Source of the DNA: JBDUDR01 sp040002845
GTDB lineage: Bacteria; Actinomycetota; Actinomycetes; Propionibacteriales; Nocardioidaceae
Direction of reading: 5' to 3'
DNA length: 11,654 nucleotides
Assembly: GCA_040002845.1 (NCBI GenBank)
Contig: JBDUDR010000089.1
Coordinates: 1 to 11,654 of the forward strand
Shown: positions 1 through 5,600 of the stretch, in pieces
How the letters are laid out: every line of letters starts with the position of its first letter
How positions within the stretch are numbered: position 1 is the first letter of the stretch
The notes under the pieces: generated by a model
Database searches by the model: none
Told to the model about the DNA's origin: nothing
The model's input: only the letters and a program-made list of their open reading frames with translations
Position numbers and translations under genes: made by a program

Positions 1-474
1 GTCGGCGAAACGGTGGTCTACCCCAATCATGGGGCCGCCGTCATCGAGGACATCGAAACCCGTCAGATCAAAGGTGAGGACAAGACCTACCTCGTGCTCC
101 GGATCGTCGCACAGACCGATCTCATCGTGCGAGTGCCCGCCTGCAACCTCGATCTTGTAGGTGTGCGAGACGTGGTCGACAAGGAAGGGTTGGAGCGGGT
201 CTTCGGCGTACTCCGTGCGCCGCACACCGAGGAGCCGACCAACTGGTCCCGCCGCTACAAGGCGAACCTGGAGAAACTGCACTCCGGTGACGTGATGAAG
301 GTCGCCGAGGTGGTGCGCGATCTGTGGCGTCGGGAGAAGGAGCGCGGGCTCTCCGCCGGTGAGAAACGCATGCTCGCCAAGGCACGCCAGATCCTGGTGT
401 CGGAGCTGGCCCTGGCCGAGCACACCAACGAGGACAAGGCCGAAGCACTGCTCGACGAGGTCCTCGCGTCCTGA
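1..474 (+). CDS. carD: CarD-family RNA polymerase-binding transcription regulator (5' end cut off)
   Basis: CarD binds the RNA polymerase beta subunit and the upstream edge of the -10 region and stabilises the open complex, mainly at rRNA and other housekeeping promoters. The reading frame is open from base 1 (V-G-E-T-V-V-Y-P), matching the start of mycobacterial CarD after about four residues, so the true start lies just outside the window and the GTG at 13 is internal. The visible 157 residues contain the RNAP-interaction domain with VYPNHGAAVIEDIETR and the helical DNA-binding domain with the hallmark RAPHTEEPTNWSRRYKANLE, LWRREKERGLSAGEKRML and a C-terminal LDEVLAS. Length fits the roughly 160-residue family. 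In M. tuberculosis the next genes are ispD, ispF, cysS and rlmB; here only part of that order is kept. A strong hairpin follows the stop. Confidence 0.96.
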   Translation, partial: VGETVVYPNHGAAVIEDIETRQIKGEDKTYLVLRIVAQTDLIVRVPACNLDLVGVRDVVDKEGLERVFGVLRAPHTEEPTNWSRRYKANLEKLHSGDVMKVAEVVRDLWRREKERGLSAGEKRMLAKARQILVSELALAEHTNEDKAEALLDEVLAS

Positions 475-486
475 GTTTCCGTTAGA

Positions 487-516
487 TAGGTCCCCCGCAG
501 TTGTGCGGGGGACCTA
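487..516 (+). terminator. Strong hairpin after carD, probable terminator
   Basis: A perfect 13-bp stem (TAGGTCCCCCGCA at 487-499 pairing with 504-516) closes a 4-base GTTG loop, 12 bases after the carD stop. The following sequence (CTCTTGTGGG) has only a weak T tract, so this is an intrinsic terminator of the U-poor kind common in actinobacteria, or an attenuator setting the carD to downstream-gene ratio. The stem is nearly symmetric and could act on both strands. Confidence 0.75.
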
Positions 517-566
517 CTCTTGTGGGTGCCCTGATGCCGGGTTCGACTCGTCGCGCGAGGAGTGTC

Positions 567-1208
567 ATGTTCGCCGTGCTCGGTGTGGTGCCGACGATGG
601 GTCGTGAGCGGCTCAGCGGATTGGACCTCGCAGGCGAACCTCTCTTCGTGTGCGCCACACGCACGCTGGTCGACCTTCCCTGCACGCGGACCCTGCTGGT
701 CGCCAAGGGGGGCCGACGCGCGATGGCTGCGGCTGCTCTTGTGCATGCTCACCTGCCGGAGGTCGAGGTCGTCGACAACTCGGGCGTCGAGACCCACGTG
801 CGTGCGCTGGGCGGTGATGCTGTCGTGGTGGTGCACGACCCGCTGTGCCCCTTAACGCCCGTGGCGTGGGTGCGGGACTTGGTTCACCGAGCGCGGCAGG
901 GCGCGGTCATGGTGGCGGTGCTGCCAGTCGTCGACACACTCAAGACGACTCGAGAAGGGGTCGTCACGGGGACTGTCGATCGGACCGCATTGCACGTCGT
1001 GAGTTCGCCGATCGTGTTTCCGGCGCGAGCGCTGGTCGACGCCATCCCAGCCCTCGGAGATCCCACGGCCCTGGTCGACCGGCTGCGCTCTCGGCACGAT
1101 GTCGAGCTCGTTGCGGCGCCTGGCCTGGCTCGGCGGGTGGATGACCAGTCCGGGATCGAGCTGCTTGCAGCGGTCGAAGCGTCGAGCTATGGCATGCCAG
1201 AAGGCTGA
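567..1208 (+). CDS. Degenerate IspD-family (MEP cytidylyltransferase-like) protein, probable pseudoenzyme
   Basis: The 213-residue product aligns along its length with IspD but lacks key catalytic residues. Recognisable parts are a LAGEPL (21-26) like the LAGRPL after the nucleotide loop, HDPLCPLTP (90-98) like HDAARPLTP, VLPVVDTLK (118-126), GVVTGTVDRTALHVVSSPIVF (131-151) as the beta-arm and TPQ region, and ARRV (188-191) near the usual FKVT. The Gly-rich AAGxGxR loop with the equivalents of E. coli Arg20 and Lys27 is absent; Arg109 is Cys94, Thr189 is Gly164 and Lys213 is Arg190. Asp106 (Asp91) and Arg157 (Arg139) are kept. The start is ATG 567, preceded by GAGGAG at 557-562; ATG 534 is in frame but has no clear ribosome site. 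There are no frameshifts or stops, which argues for selection. It occupies the usual ispD position after carD and converges on the motif-complete ispD. Catalysis is unlikely; a structural or regulatory partner role is inference. Confidence 0.72.
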   Translation: MFAVLGVVPTMGRERLSGLDLAGEPLFVCATRTLVDLPCTRTLLVAKGGRRAMAAAALVHAHLPEVEVVDNSGVETHVRALGGDAVVVVHDPLCPLTPVAWVRDLVHRARQGAVMVAVLPVVDTLKTTREGVVTGTVDRTALHVVSSPIVFPARALVDAIPALGDPTALVDRLRSRHDVELVAAPGLARRVDDQSGIELLAAVEASSYGMPEG

Positions 1209-1239
1209 GGCGACGGGGCCCGTCCGGGTGCCGGATGCC

Positions 1240-1959
1240 TCAGTCGAGCGTATCCTGCATCGGCTGCGCCAAGAGTCGCTCCGCGACGCGGAGGTCATCG
1301 GGGAAGGTGACCTTGATGTTCTGTGCCCGGCCGACCATGCAGTGAACCTCGAGGTCGCTGAAGCGTTCGACACAGCTGGCGGTGTCGGTGCCGGTGAATC
1401 CAGCGACGTCGGCCAGCTCGAACGCCTCGAGCAACGCAGCCGCTCGGAAGGCCTGCGGCGTCTGGACCGCCACCACGTCGCTCGCCGGAAGCGGGTGGGA
1501 TGTCTCCGTCCCGATCAGGGCCGTCGTCGGATGGGCAGGTATCGCGCCACCGTGCCGGTGGGCGCCCGAGATCACCTCCTCGAACAGCTGTGATCCGGCG
1601 ATCGGGCGGGCAGCGTCATGGATGACGACGATGTCGAGCCGGCCTGCGTGGATGTCTGGTGCCAGCTCCTCGAGTGCCCGCCATTCCGACTCGTGCCGCG
1701 TCGTGCCCCCCACGACCGTCCGGGCAGGCACACCGCACCGCTCGCTTGCGAGCAGCCGTTGGGCCAGGTCTTGGTCCCGTTCGGCGATGACCACCAGGAG
1801 CTGTGTCACGCTCGGGACCTGCGCTGCCTGGGCCATCGACCAGCTCAGCATCGGGCGGCCGGCCAGCGGTAGGAATGCCTTACTCCCGTCCTTGCCGACT
1901 CGGCTCCCGCGTCCGGCGGCAAGCAGCACCACCGCGACCCGCAGTCGTTCATCCGACAC
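1240..1959 (-). CDS. ispD: 2-C-methyl-D-erythritol 4-phosphate cytidylyltransferase (IspD), short-arm variant
   Basis: IspD joins MEP and CTP to give CDP-ME, the third step of the non-mevalonate isoprenoid pathway, in the cytosol. The 239-residue protein shows LLAAGRGSRVG (12-22) with Arg20, Lys27 (SKAFLPLAGRP), HDAARP (114-119), VQTPQAF (165-171), GTDTASCVE (190-198) and NIKVTFPDDL (214-223) containing the Lys213 equivalent, so the nucleotide and Mg sites look complete. Odd point: the dimerisation arm between PAHP and VQTPQ is about five residues shorter than usual, and the position of E. coli Arg157 is Ala159. The start is GTG 1959 inside a 21-bp repeat, with GAGGA four bases before it; the only other in-frame starts close by are GTGs at residues 10-11, which would remove the first beta strand. 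It is transcribed towards the IspD-like gene and downstream of ispF, opposite to the usual orientation. Confidence 0.93.
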   Translation of the reverse strand: MSDERLRVAVVLLAAGRGSRVGKDGSKAFLPLAGRPMLSWSMAQAAQVPSVTQLLVVIAERDQDLAQRLLASERCGVPARTVVGGTTRHESEWRALEELAPDIHAGRLDIVVIHDAARPIAGSQLFEEVISGAHRHGGAIPAHPTTALIGTETSHPLPASDVVAVQTPQAFRAAALLEAFELADVAGFTGTDTASCVERFSDLEVHCMVGRAQNIKVTFPDDLRVAERLLAQPMQDTLD

Positions 1960-2029
1960 TTATTCCTCGCGATCCGACACTTATTCGACGCCATCCGACA
2001 CTTATTCCTCGCGCGGATAAGCGTCGGAC
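1951..2029 (-). repeat. Array of 21-bp repeat units (three direct copies plus an inverted degenerate copy) before ispD
   Basis: On the + strand ATCCGACACTTATTC occurs exactly three times (1951-1965, 1972-1986, 1993-2007), separated by 6-bp spacers CTCGCG and GACGCC. A degenerate inverted copy (GATAAGCGTCGGAC) follows at 2016-2029. Copy 3 and the inverted copy can fold into a hairpin (1994-2007 with 2015-2028; 12 Watson-Crick pairs, one G-T and one mismatch, 7-base loop). Read on the - strand, the coding direction of ispF and ispD, each unit is GTG TCG GAT nnn nnn GAA TAA, so consecutive units form six-codon ORFs whose TAA abuts the next GTG; the last GTG is the ispD start. The same unit recurs at 4174-4231. 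I know no named repeat family with this sequence. Confidence 0.92.
1957..1968 (-). promoter_or_regulatory. Repeat-encoded ribosome binding site and GTG start of ispD
   Basis: Read on the - strand this is GAGGA, ATAA, then GTG. The Shine-Dalgarno-like GAGGA arises from the junction of the 6-bp spacer CGCGAG with GAATAA, and the GTG is the first codon of the repeat core GTGTCGGAT. The ATG six to eight bases downstream (GGATGA) is out of frame. The start choice for ispD therefore rests on repeat DNA. Confidence 0.65.
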
Positions 2030-2043
2030 CCGCGTCAGGGGTC

Positions 2044-2532
2044 CTAGGGGCCGGGGGACCACACGAGCGCGGTGGCGATCGCGGCGATTCCTTCCCCACG
2101 ACCGGTGAGCCCCAGACCGTCGGCTGTCGTCCCGCTCACCGCTACCGGCGCGCCACAGGCCTCCGACAGGACCCGCTCCGCCTCGGCCCGGCGAGCTGCG
2201 ATCTTCGGCTCGTTGCCGATGACCTGGATGGACACGTTCCCGAGTACGACACCGGCGGCGATCACTCGACGGGCCGTCTCACCGAGCAGATCCAGTCCGC
2301 TGGCACCGTGCCACTCCGGTTCGTCCAGCCCGAACTGGCTGCCCAAGTCACCGATACCGGCGGCCGAGAGCAAGGCGTCGCACGCGGCATGCGCAGCCAC
2401 GTCGCCGTCGGAGTGCCCCACCAATCCTTCGCCCGCCTCCGGCCATGGGAGCCCGGCCAGCCAGAGGGGCCGACCCTGTTCGAGGCGGTGTACGTCGACA
2501 CCCACCCCGACTCGTGGGTTGGTATTCGTCAC
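2044..2532 (-). CDS. ispF: 2-C-methyl-D-erythritol 2,4-cyclodiphosphate synthase (IspF)
   Basis: IspF cyclises CDP-ME 2-phosphate to MEcPP with release of CMP; it works as a cytosolic homotrimer with one zinc per active site. The 162-residue product has the family length and motifs: GVDVHRL (11-17) with metal ligands Asp13 and His15, GHSDGDVAAH (39-48) with third ligand His48, FGLDEPEWHGAS (67-78), IGNEPKI (105-111) and SGTTADGLGLTGRGEGIAA (133-151) with the CMP-binding Thr pair and Glu148. The start is GTG 2532, giving the expected short lead before VGVGVDVH; the ribosome site (GGGG) is weak. It lies upstream of ispD on the same strand, separated by 84 bases holding the repeat array, the reverse of the common ispD-ispF order. 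It is divergent from the molybdoenzyme gene, the two starts being about 100 bases apart. Confidence 0.96.
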   Translation of the reverse strand: MTNTNPRVGVGVDVHRLEQGRPLWLAGLPWPEAGEGLVGHSDGDVAAHAACDALLSAAGIGDLGSQFGLDEPEWHGASGLDLLGETARRVIAAGVVLGNVSIQVIGNEPKIAARRAEAERVLSEACGAPVAVSGTTADGLGLTGRGEGIAAIATALVWSPGP

Positions 2533-2629
2533 GCCCCGATCATGCCGTGTGCGACTCGGGGTCTGACGGAAGGGTTACGGCAGCTCCGTTCGATGGGTTC
2601 TGGGTCGGCCGGTCAGGCAGGATGGGTTC

Positions 2630-4165
2630 GTGAGGCGTACCTCGCTGTGGATGAGCGCCGGTTGCGGCCTGCTGGCCGTCGGAGCCGGTGTGGCTGCGTC
2701 CGAGCTGGTCACCGGTCTGCTCTCGCTCAAGATGTCGCCGGCGGTTGCCCTTGGAGAAGCGATCATCAAGCTGACGCCTGGCCCGGTCGCCGAATGGTTC
2801 ATCCACCTGGTGGGCCGCAACGACAAGCCACTGCTGATCACCGGCATATTTGTCGGGCTGGCGATCTGCGGAGCCCTACTCGGACTGGTTGCGGCCCGAG
2901 ACCGGACTCCCGCGTACGTACTGCTGGTCGTGCTGGGCGCCATCGGCATATGGGCGGAGAGCTATCAGCACGGATCCACCGTCCTCGACACAGCCCCTGC
3001 GATCGTTGCCCCGCTGGTGGCGATCCCGCTGCTCGGCTGGTTACTCGATGCCCGCCCGGTCGAGCTCGAGGTCGCTCAGATCCCCGGTGACCCAGCAGCT
3101 TCGATGGTCTCGCGCCGCACCTTTTTGATGCGGGGCGCTCTGGTCGTCGGCGGTTCGCTCGTGGTCGCTGCGGGCGGCCAGGTCCTGTCCCGTACGCGGG
3201 CGGCCGTCGAGAGCGCTCGCCAACACCTCAAGCTTGCCGTAGGCAGGACGCGCGTTCCTCCCGGAGTCTCGGTCGGTGTGCAGGGTGTCAGCGACTGGGA
3301 GACGCCGGTCGACGGCTTCTACCGAATCGACACGTCCTTGTCGCCGCCGTTGATCGAGCCCAAGGACTGGCAGGTGCGCATCCACGGCATGGTCGACCAC
3401 GAGATCACGTTGACCTACCAGGACCTGCTGCAGCGGGGCTTAACCGAAGCCTGGATCACCTTGAACTGCGTGTCCAACCCAGTGGGTGGCCCACTGATCG
3501 GCAACGCTCACTGGTCAGGCGTACGCATCGCGGACCTGCTTGCCGAAGTCGGTGTCCAGTCCGGGGCGGACGCTGTGTTGAGCACATCGAATGACGGCTG
3601 GACCTGCGGCACCCCGATCGAGGCGCTCACTGACGATCGCGACGCTCTCCTCGCGGTGGCGTTGGACGGCCAACCGTTGCCGATCGAGCACGGCTTCCCG
3701 GTCAGGATGATTGTGCCCGGTCTCTACGGGTTCGTCTCGGCTACCAAGTGGGTGGTCGACCTGAACGTGACCCGCTTCGCCGACTTCACGGCGTACTGGA
3801 CCTCCCGAGGCTGGTCCCCGCAAGCGCCGGTCAAGACGTCGTCCCGCATCGACGTACCCCAGTCGGGTTCCAGCCTCGGTACGGGCCAGGTCCCGATCGG
3901 CGGAGTGGCCTGGGCTCAACACCGAGGCATCGACGCCGTCGAGGTGCAGTTCGACGGTGGAGACTGGATGGCTGCCACGCTCGGTGCAGAGCCCACCATC
4001 GACTCCTGGGTGCAGTGGAAGTACGACTGGGACGCTCCCGCCGGTGATCACACGATCGTCGTACGCGCGATGGATGGCACGGGGGAGGTCCAGAGCGGCC
4101 GGGACGTCGGAGTCGTTCCCAACGGCGCGGAGGGCTATCACACGATCTCGGTGCACGTGAGCTGA
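2630..4165 (+). CDS. Membrane-anchored, Tat-type sulfite-oxidase-fold molybdopterin oxidoreductase
   Basis: This is a Mo-cofactor enzyme of the sulfite oxidase family, expected to act on the outer face of the membrane; the substrate cannot be read from sequence. Residues 1-145 form a hydrophobic module (segments near 9-32, 68-89, 95-110 and 120-140). A twin-arginine motif SRRTFLM (161-167) and one more hydrophobic stretch (168-187) follow. The Mo domain (about 235-385) carries TLNCVSNPVGG with the Mo-ligand Cys280, HWSGVRIADLL (294-304), NDGWTCGTPIEAL (321-333) and FPVRMIVPGLYGFVSATKWV (356-375). A Mo-co dimerisation domain (about 405-505) has GVAWAQHRGIDAVEVQFDGGDW. The start is GTG 2630 with AGGA seven bases upstream; an ATG at 2622 is out of frame. 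Electron partner genes (haem or flavin reductase) and cofactor synthesis genes are absent nearby. It converges on the peptidase gene across a repeat array. Confidence 0.9.
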   Translation: MRRTSLWMSAGCGLLAVGAGVAASELVTGLLSLKMSPAVALGEAIIKLTPGPVAEWFIHLVGRNDKPLLITGIFVGLAICGALLGLVAARDRTPAYVLLVVLGAIGIWAESYQHGSTVLDTAPAIVAPLVAIPLLGWLLDARPVELEVAQIPGDPAASMVSRRTFLMRGALVVGGSLVVAAGGQVLSRTRAAVESARQHLKLAVGRTRVPPGVSVGVQGVSDWETPVDGFYRIDTSLSPPLIEPKDWQVRIHGMVDHEITLTYQDLLQRGLTEAWITLNCVSNPVGGPLIGNAHWSGVRIADLLAEVGVQSGADAVLSTSNDGWTCGTPIEALTDDRDALLAVALDGQPLPIEHGFPVRMIVPGLYGFVSATKWVVDLNVTRFADFTAYWTSRGWSPQAPVKTSSRIDVPQSGSSLGTGQVPIGGVAWAQHRGIDAVEVQFDGGDWMAATLGAEPTIDSWVQWKYDWDAPAGDHTIVVRAMDGTGEVQSGRDVGVVPNGAEGYHTISVHVS

Positions 4166-4173
4166 GACGGACG

Positions 4174-4231
4174 GGTTCACGTGTCGGATGGGGCGGAATA
4201 AGTGTCGGATCGTGCGGAATAAGTGTCGGAT
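4174..4231 (+). repeat. Second array of the 21-bp repeat unit, inverted relative to the first
   Basis: GAATAAGTGTCGGAT occurs exactly at 4196-4210 and 4217-4231 with spacer CGTGCG. A partial copy (GTGTCGGAT, 4181-4189, after the degenerate GGTTCAC) precedes it with spacer GGGGCG, keeping the 21-bp period. On the + strand the units read GTG TCG GAT GGG GCG GAA TAA GTG, continuing in the same six-codon pattern as before ispD. The array fills the 72-bp gap between two convergent stop codons, so here it does not head a gene. Its orientation is opposite to the array at 1951-2029. Confidence 0.92.
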
Positions 4232-4237
4232 CACGGG

Positions 4238-5524
4238 TCACCAGTTGGTGTTGCCGTGCCTGACCGGCAGGTGCTTGGAAGCCGGATGGATGACGTACAC
4301 GACGCCGCCGGTCGTAGGGATCCAGGCGTTCTCGAACTGTCCGCGTTTGTAGACCCTGCGAACCGCACGGTTCGACCGGGCTGCCGGATCGTTGACGATC
4401 ACGTTGCCCGCGGCGGTGAACCCCACGATCACCAGGACATGGCCGGGCGACGACGAGATCGGCGACCCGTCCAGCTCGCCGGGGCCGAAGGCGATCGATG
4501 CGACCAGCGGGATCCCCGCCTTGATGAACCGCTCGGCCTCCCGCAGGGACCGCAGTCGGGTGACGAACGTGTCAAGCCCGAAACGCGCTGCGTACGCCGT
4601 ATTGAAGGGCCAGTTGCCGGTGCCCTCATACCGGTAGTCGTAGACGAAGCGCGCAGCGTAGTCGACCCACGGATCGCGGTACGAGTCGTCCACCCAGGCG
4701 TACTGGGCAGGCGTGGGTCCCCGGTGCCAGTAGGACAGCACCATCGCCGTGGACGTAGGGGAGCACCACGCCTCACCACCGTTGTCCCACTTGGGGTACT
4801 CGCCCCGGTGAATCATCTGGGAGTAGCGCGGCACATGCAGGCTCCTGCCACGCGCGACTCCGGGGTGGCTGCGCGGCACGTGAGACACCCGGGGCAGCCG
4901 CGACACCATCGCTCCGATGGATCGGAGGGTCGGCGACACGTGCGACCCCTTGCGCCTCAGCAGGGTCACCCGGAGCTGGAAGCCGCGCAACCTCACACCT
5001 GACCGCACGGCGAGTGTGTCGACCATGACGTGCGCCAGGTCGTCGGGCTGCCGACCGAGCGACATCCGGTGGAACCTCTGGTCGAGCCCGGCCCAGCGAC
5101 CCAGCGTGTCCCAGCTCGACACCGTGCCGCTGCGGCTGCGGCCGCGGGCCTGGACCCAGAGCCAGGTCCTGCTCGGCGTCTGAGCGTTCCACGAAGCGAT
5201 GAGCTGGGTCAGACCGAACCCCGGGCGAGACCACGGTGACGTCCACCGGCCCCAGTCGTAGGTCCTGGCAACGCCACCACCGTAGGGATCGGTGTAGACG
5301 AGCGATCCGGCGGGCGAGCCGATGTGCAGCGCGCCGTCCGCGATGGCGACCCCGCGTCGAGTACCGGCCGCGAACTCCCGGTCGCTGCTCCATCTGGTGT
5401 ACGTGATGTGCCGCCGGTGCTGGCCTGTGTCGGCGTACGCAGCCTGCTGGCCGACCAAAACCACCGCCGGCGAGATCGTCACACACAGGAGCGATACCGT
5501 CGCGGTACGCAGACAAACACGCAT
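4238..5524 (-). CDS. Secreted C39-like cysteine peptidase
   Basis: The 428-residue product starts with a classical signal peptide (MRVCLRT, hydrophobic core, AYA cleavage site near residue 31). Residues about 35-215 form a region with aromatic and beta-rich sequence (WTSPW, LIASWNAQTPSRTWLWVQARGR) that I do not recognise but that resembles a carbohydrate- or surface-binding beta sandwich. The C-terminal half is a Peptidase_C39_2-type papain-fold domain: VPRYSQMIHRGEYPKW, GGEAWCSPTSTAMVLSYW with nucleophile Cys254, PGHVLVIVGF with His362, and NDPAA with Asn378 and Asp379. It probably cleaves peptides outside the cell; the substrate is unknown and there is no neighbouring ABC exporter or double-glycine peptide, so bacteriocin processing is not indicated. 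ATG 5524 is preferred over GTG 5548 because it gives a clean signal peptide and has a -10-like TATGGT six bases upstream. Confidence 0.85.
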   Translation of the reverse strand: MRVCLRTATVSLLCVTISPAVVLVGQQAAYADTGQHRRHITYTRWSSDREFAAGTRRGVAIADGALHIGSPAGSLVYTDPYGGGVARTYDWGRWTSPWSRPGFGLTQLIASWNAQTPSRTWLWVQARGRSRSGTVSSWDTLGRWAGLDQRFHRMSLGRQPDDLAHVMVDTLAVRSGVRLRGFQLRVTLLRRKGSHVSPTLRSIGAMVSRLPRVSHVPRSHPGVARGRSLHVPRYSQMIHRGEYPKWDNGGEAWCSPTSTAMVLSYWHRGPTPAQYAWVDDSYRDPWVDYAARFVYDYRYEGTGNWPFNTAYAARFGLDTFVTRLRSLREAERFIKAGIPLVASIAFGPGELDGSPISSSPGHVLVIVGFTAAGNVIVNDPAARSNRAVRRVYKRGQFENAWIPTTGGVVYVIHPASKHLPVRHGNTNW

Positions 5525-5530
5525 CGACTG

Positions 5531-5536
5531 ACCATA
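5531..5536 (-). promoter_or_regulatory. Candidate leaderless -10 element for the C39-like peptidase gene
   Basis: On the - strand TATGGT fits the TAnnnT consensus and ends six bases before ATG 5524, which is the geometry of actinobacterial leaderless transcripts starting at the initiation codon. No ribosome site precedes that ATG. No convincing -35 is seen. Confidence 0.45.
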
Positions 5537-5588
5537 GCCGTCGTTCACGGGGGGAGTGCGGAAAACGACCGCGAGTCAGCGCCATGGA

Positions 5589-5594
5589 TAGGCT
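5589..5594 (+). promoter_or_regulatory. Candidate leaderless -10 element for cysS
   Basis: TAGGCT fits TAnnnT and ends six bases before GTG 5601, the position expected if transcription begins at the start codon. No Shine-Dalgarno sequence lies in the usual place. The -35 region (about 5566-5571, CGACCG) is weak. It faces the similarly spaced element of the divergent peptidase gene. Confidence 0.5.
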
Positions 5595-5600
5595 TAGCCG

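Noticed and set aside
13..15. GTG at 13 as the carD start
   Set aside because: The frame is open to base 1 and the residues before it (V-G-E-T) match the conserved CarD N-terminus.
1212..1224. GACGG-GGC-CCGTC hairpin between the two convergent IspD-family genes as a terminator
   Set aside because: The stem is only 5 bp and lacks a T tract; such palindromes are frequent by chance in GC-rich DNA.
1951..2029. Direct repeats with spacers considered as a CRISPR array
   Set aside because: Repeats are 15 bp and spacers only 6 bp, with no cas genes; this is a short tandem array.
4223..5002. A 259-codon open frame on the + strand beginning in the second repeat array and opposite the peptidase gene
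   Set aside because: The start GTG belongs to the repeat, and the product is Arg/Pro/Gly-rich with no domain, as expected for an antisense shadow.
5546..5548. GTG 5548 as the peptidase start
   Set aside because: It adds eight polar residues before the signal peptide and would place the TATGGT element inside the coding region; ATG 5524 fits better, though not proven.
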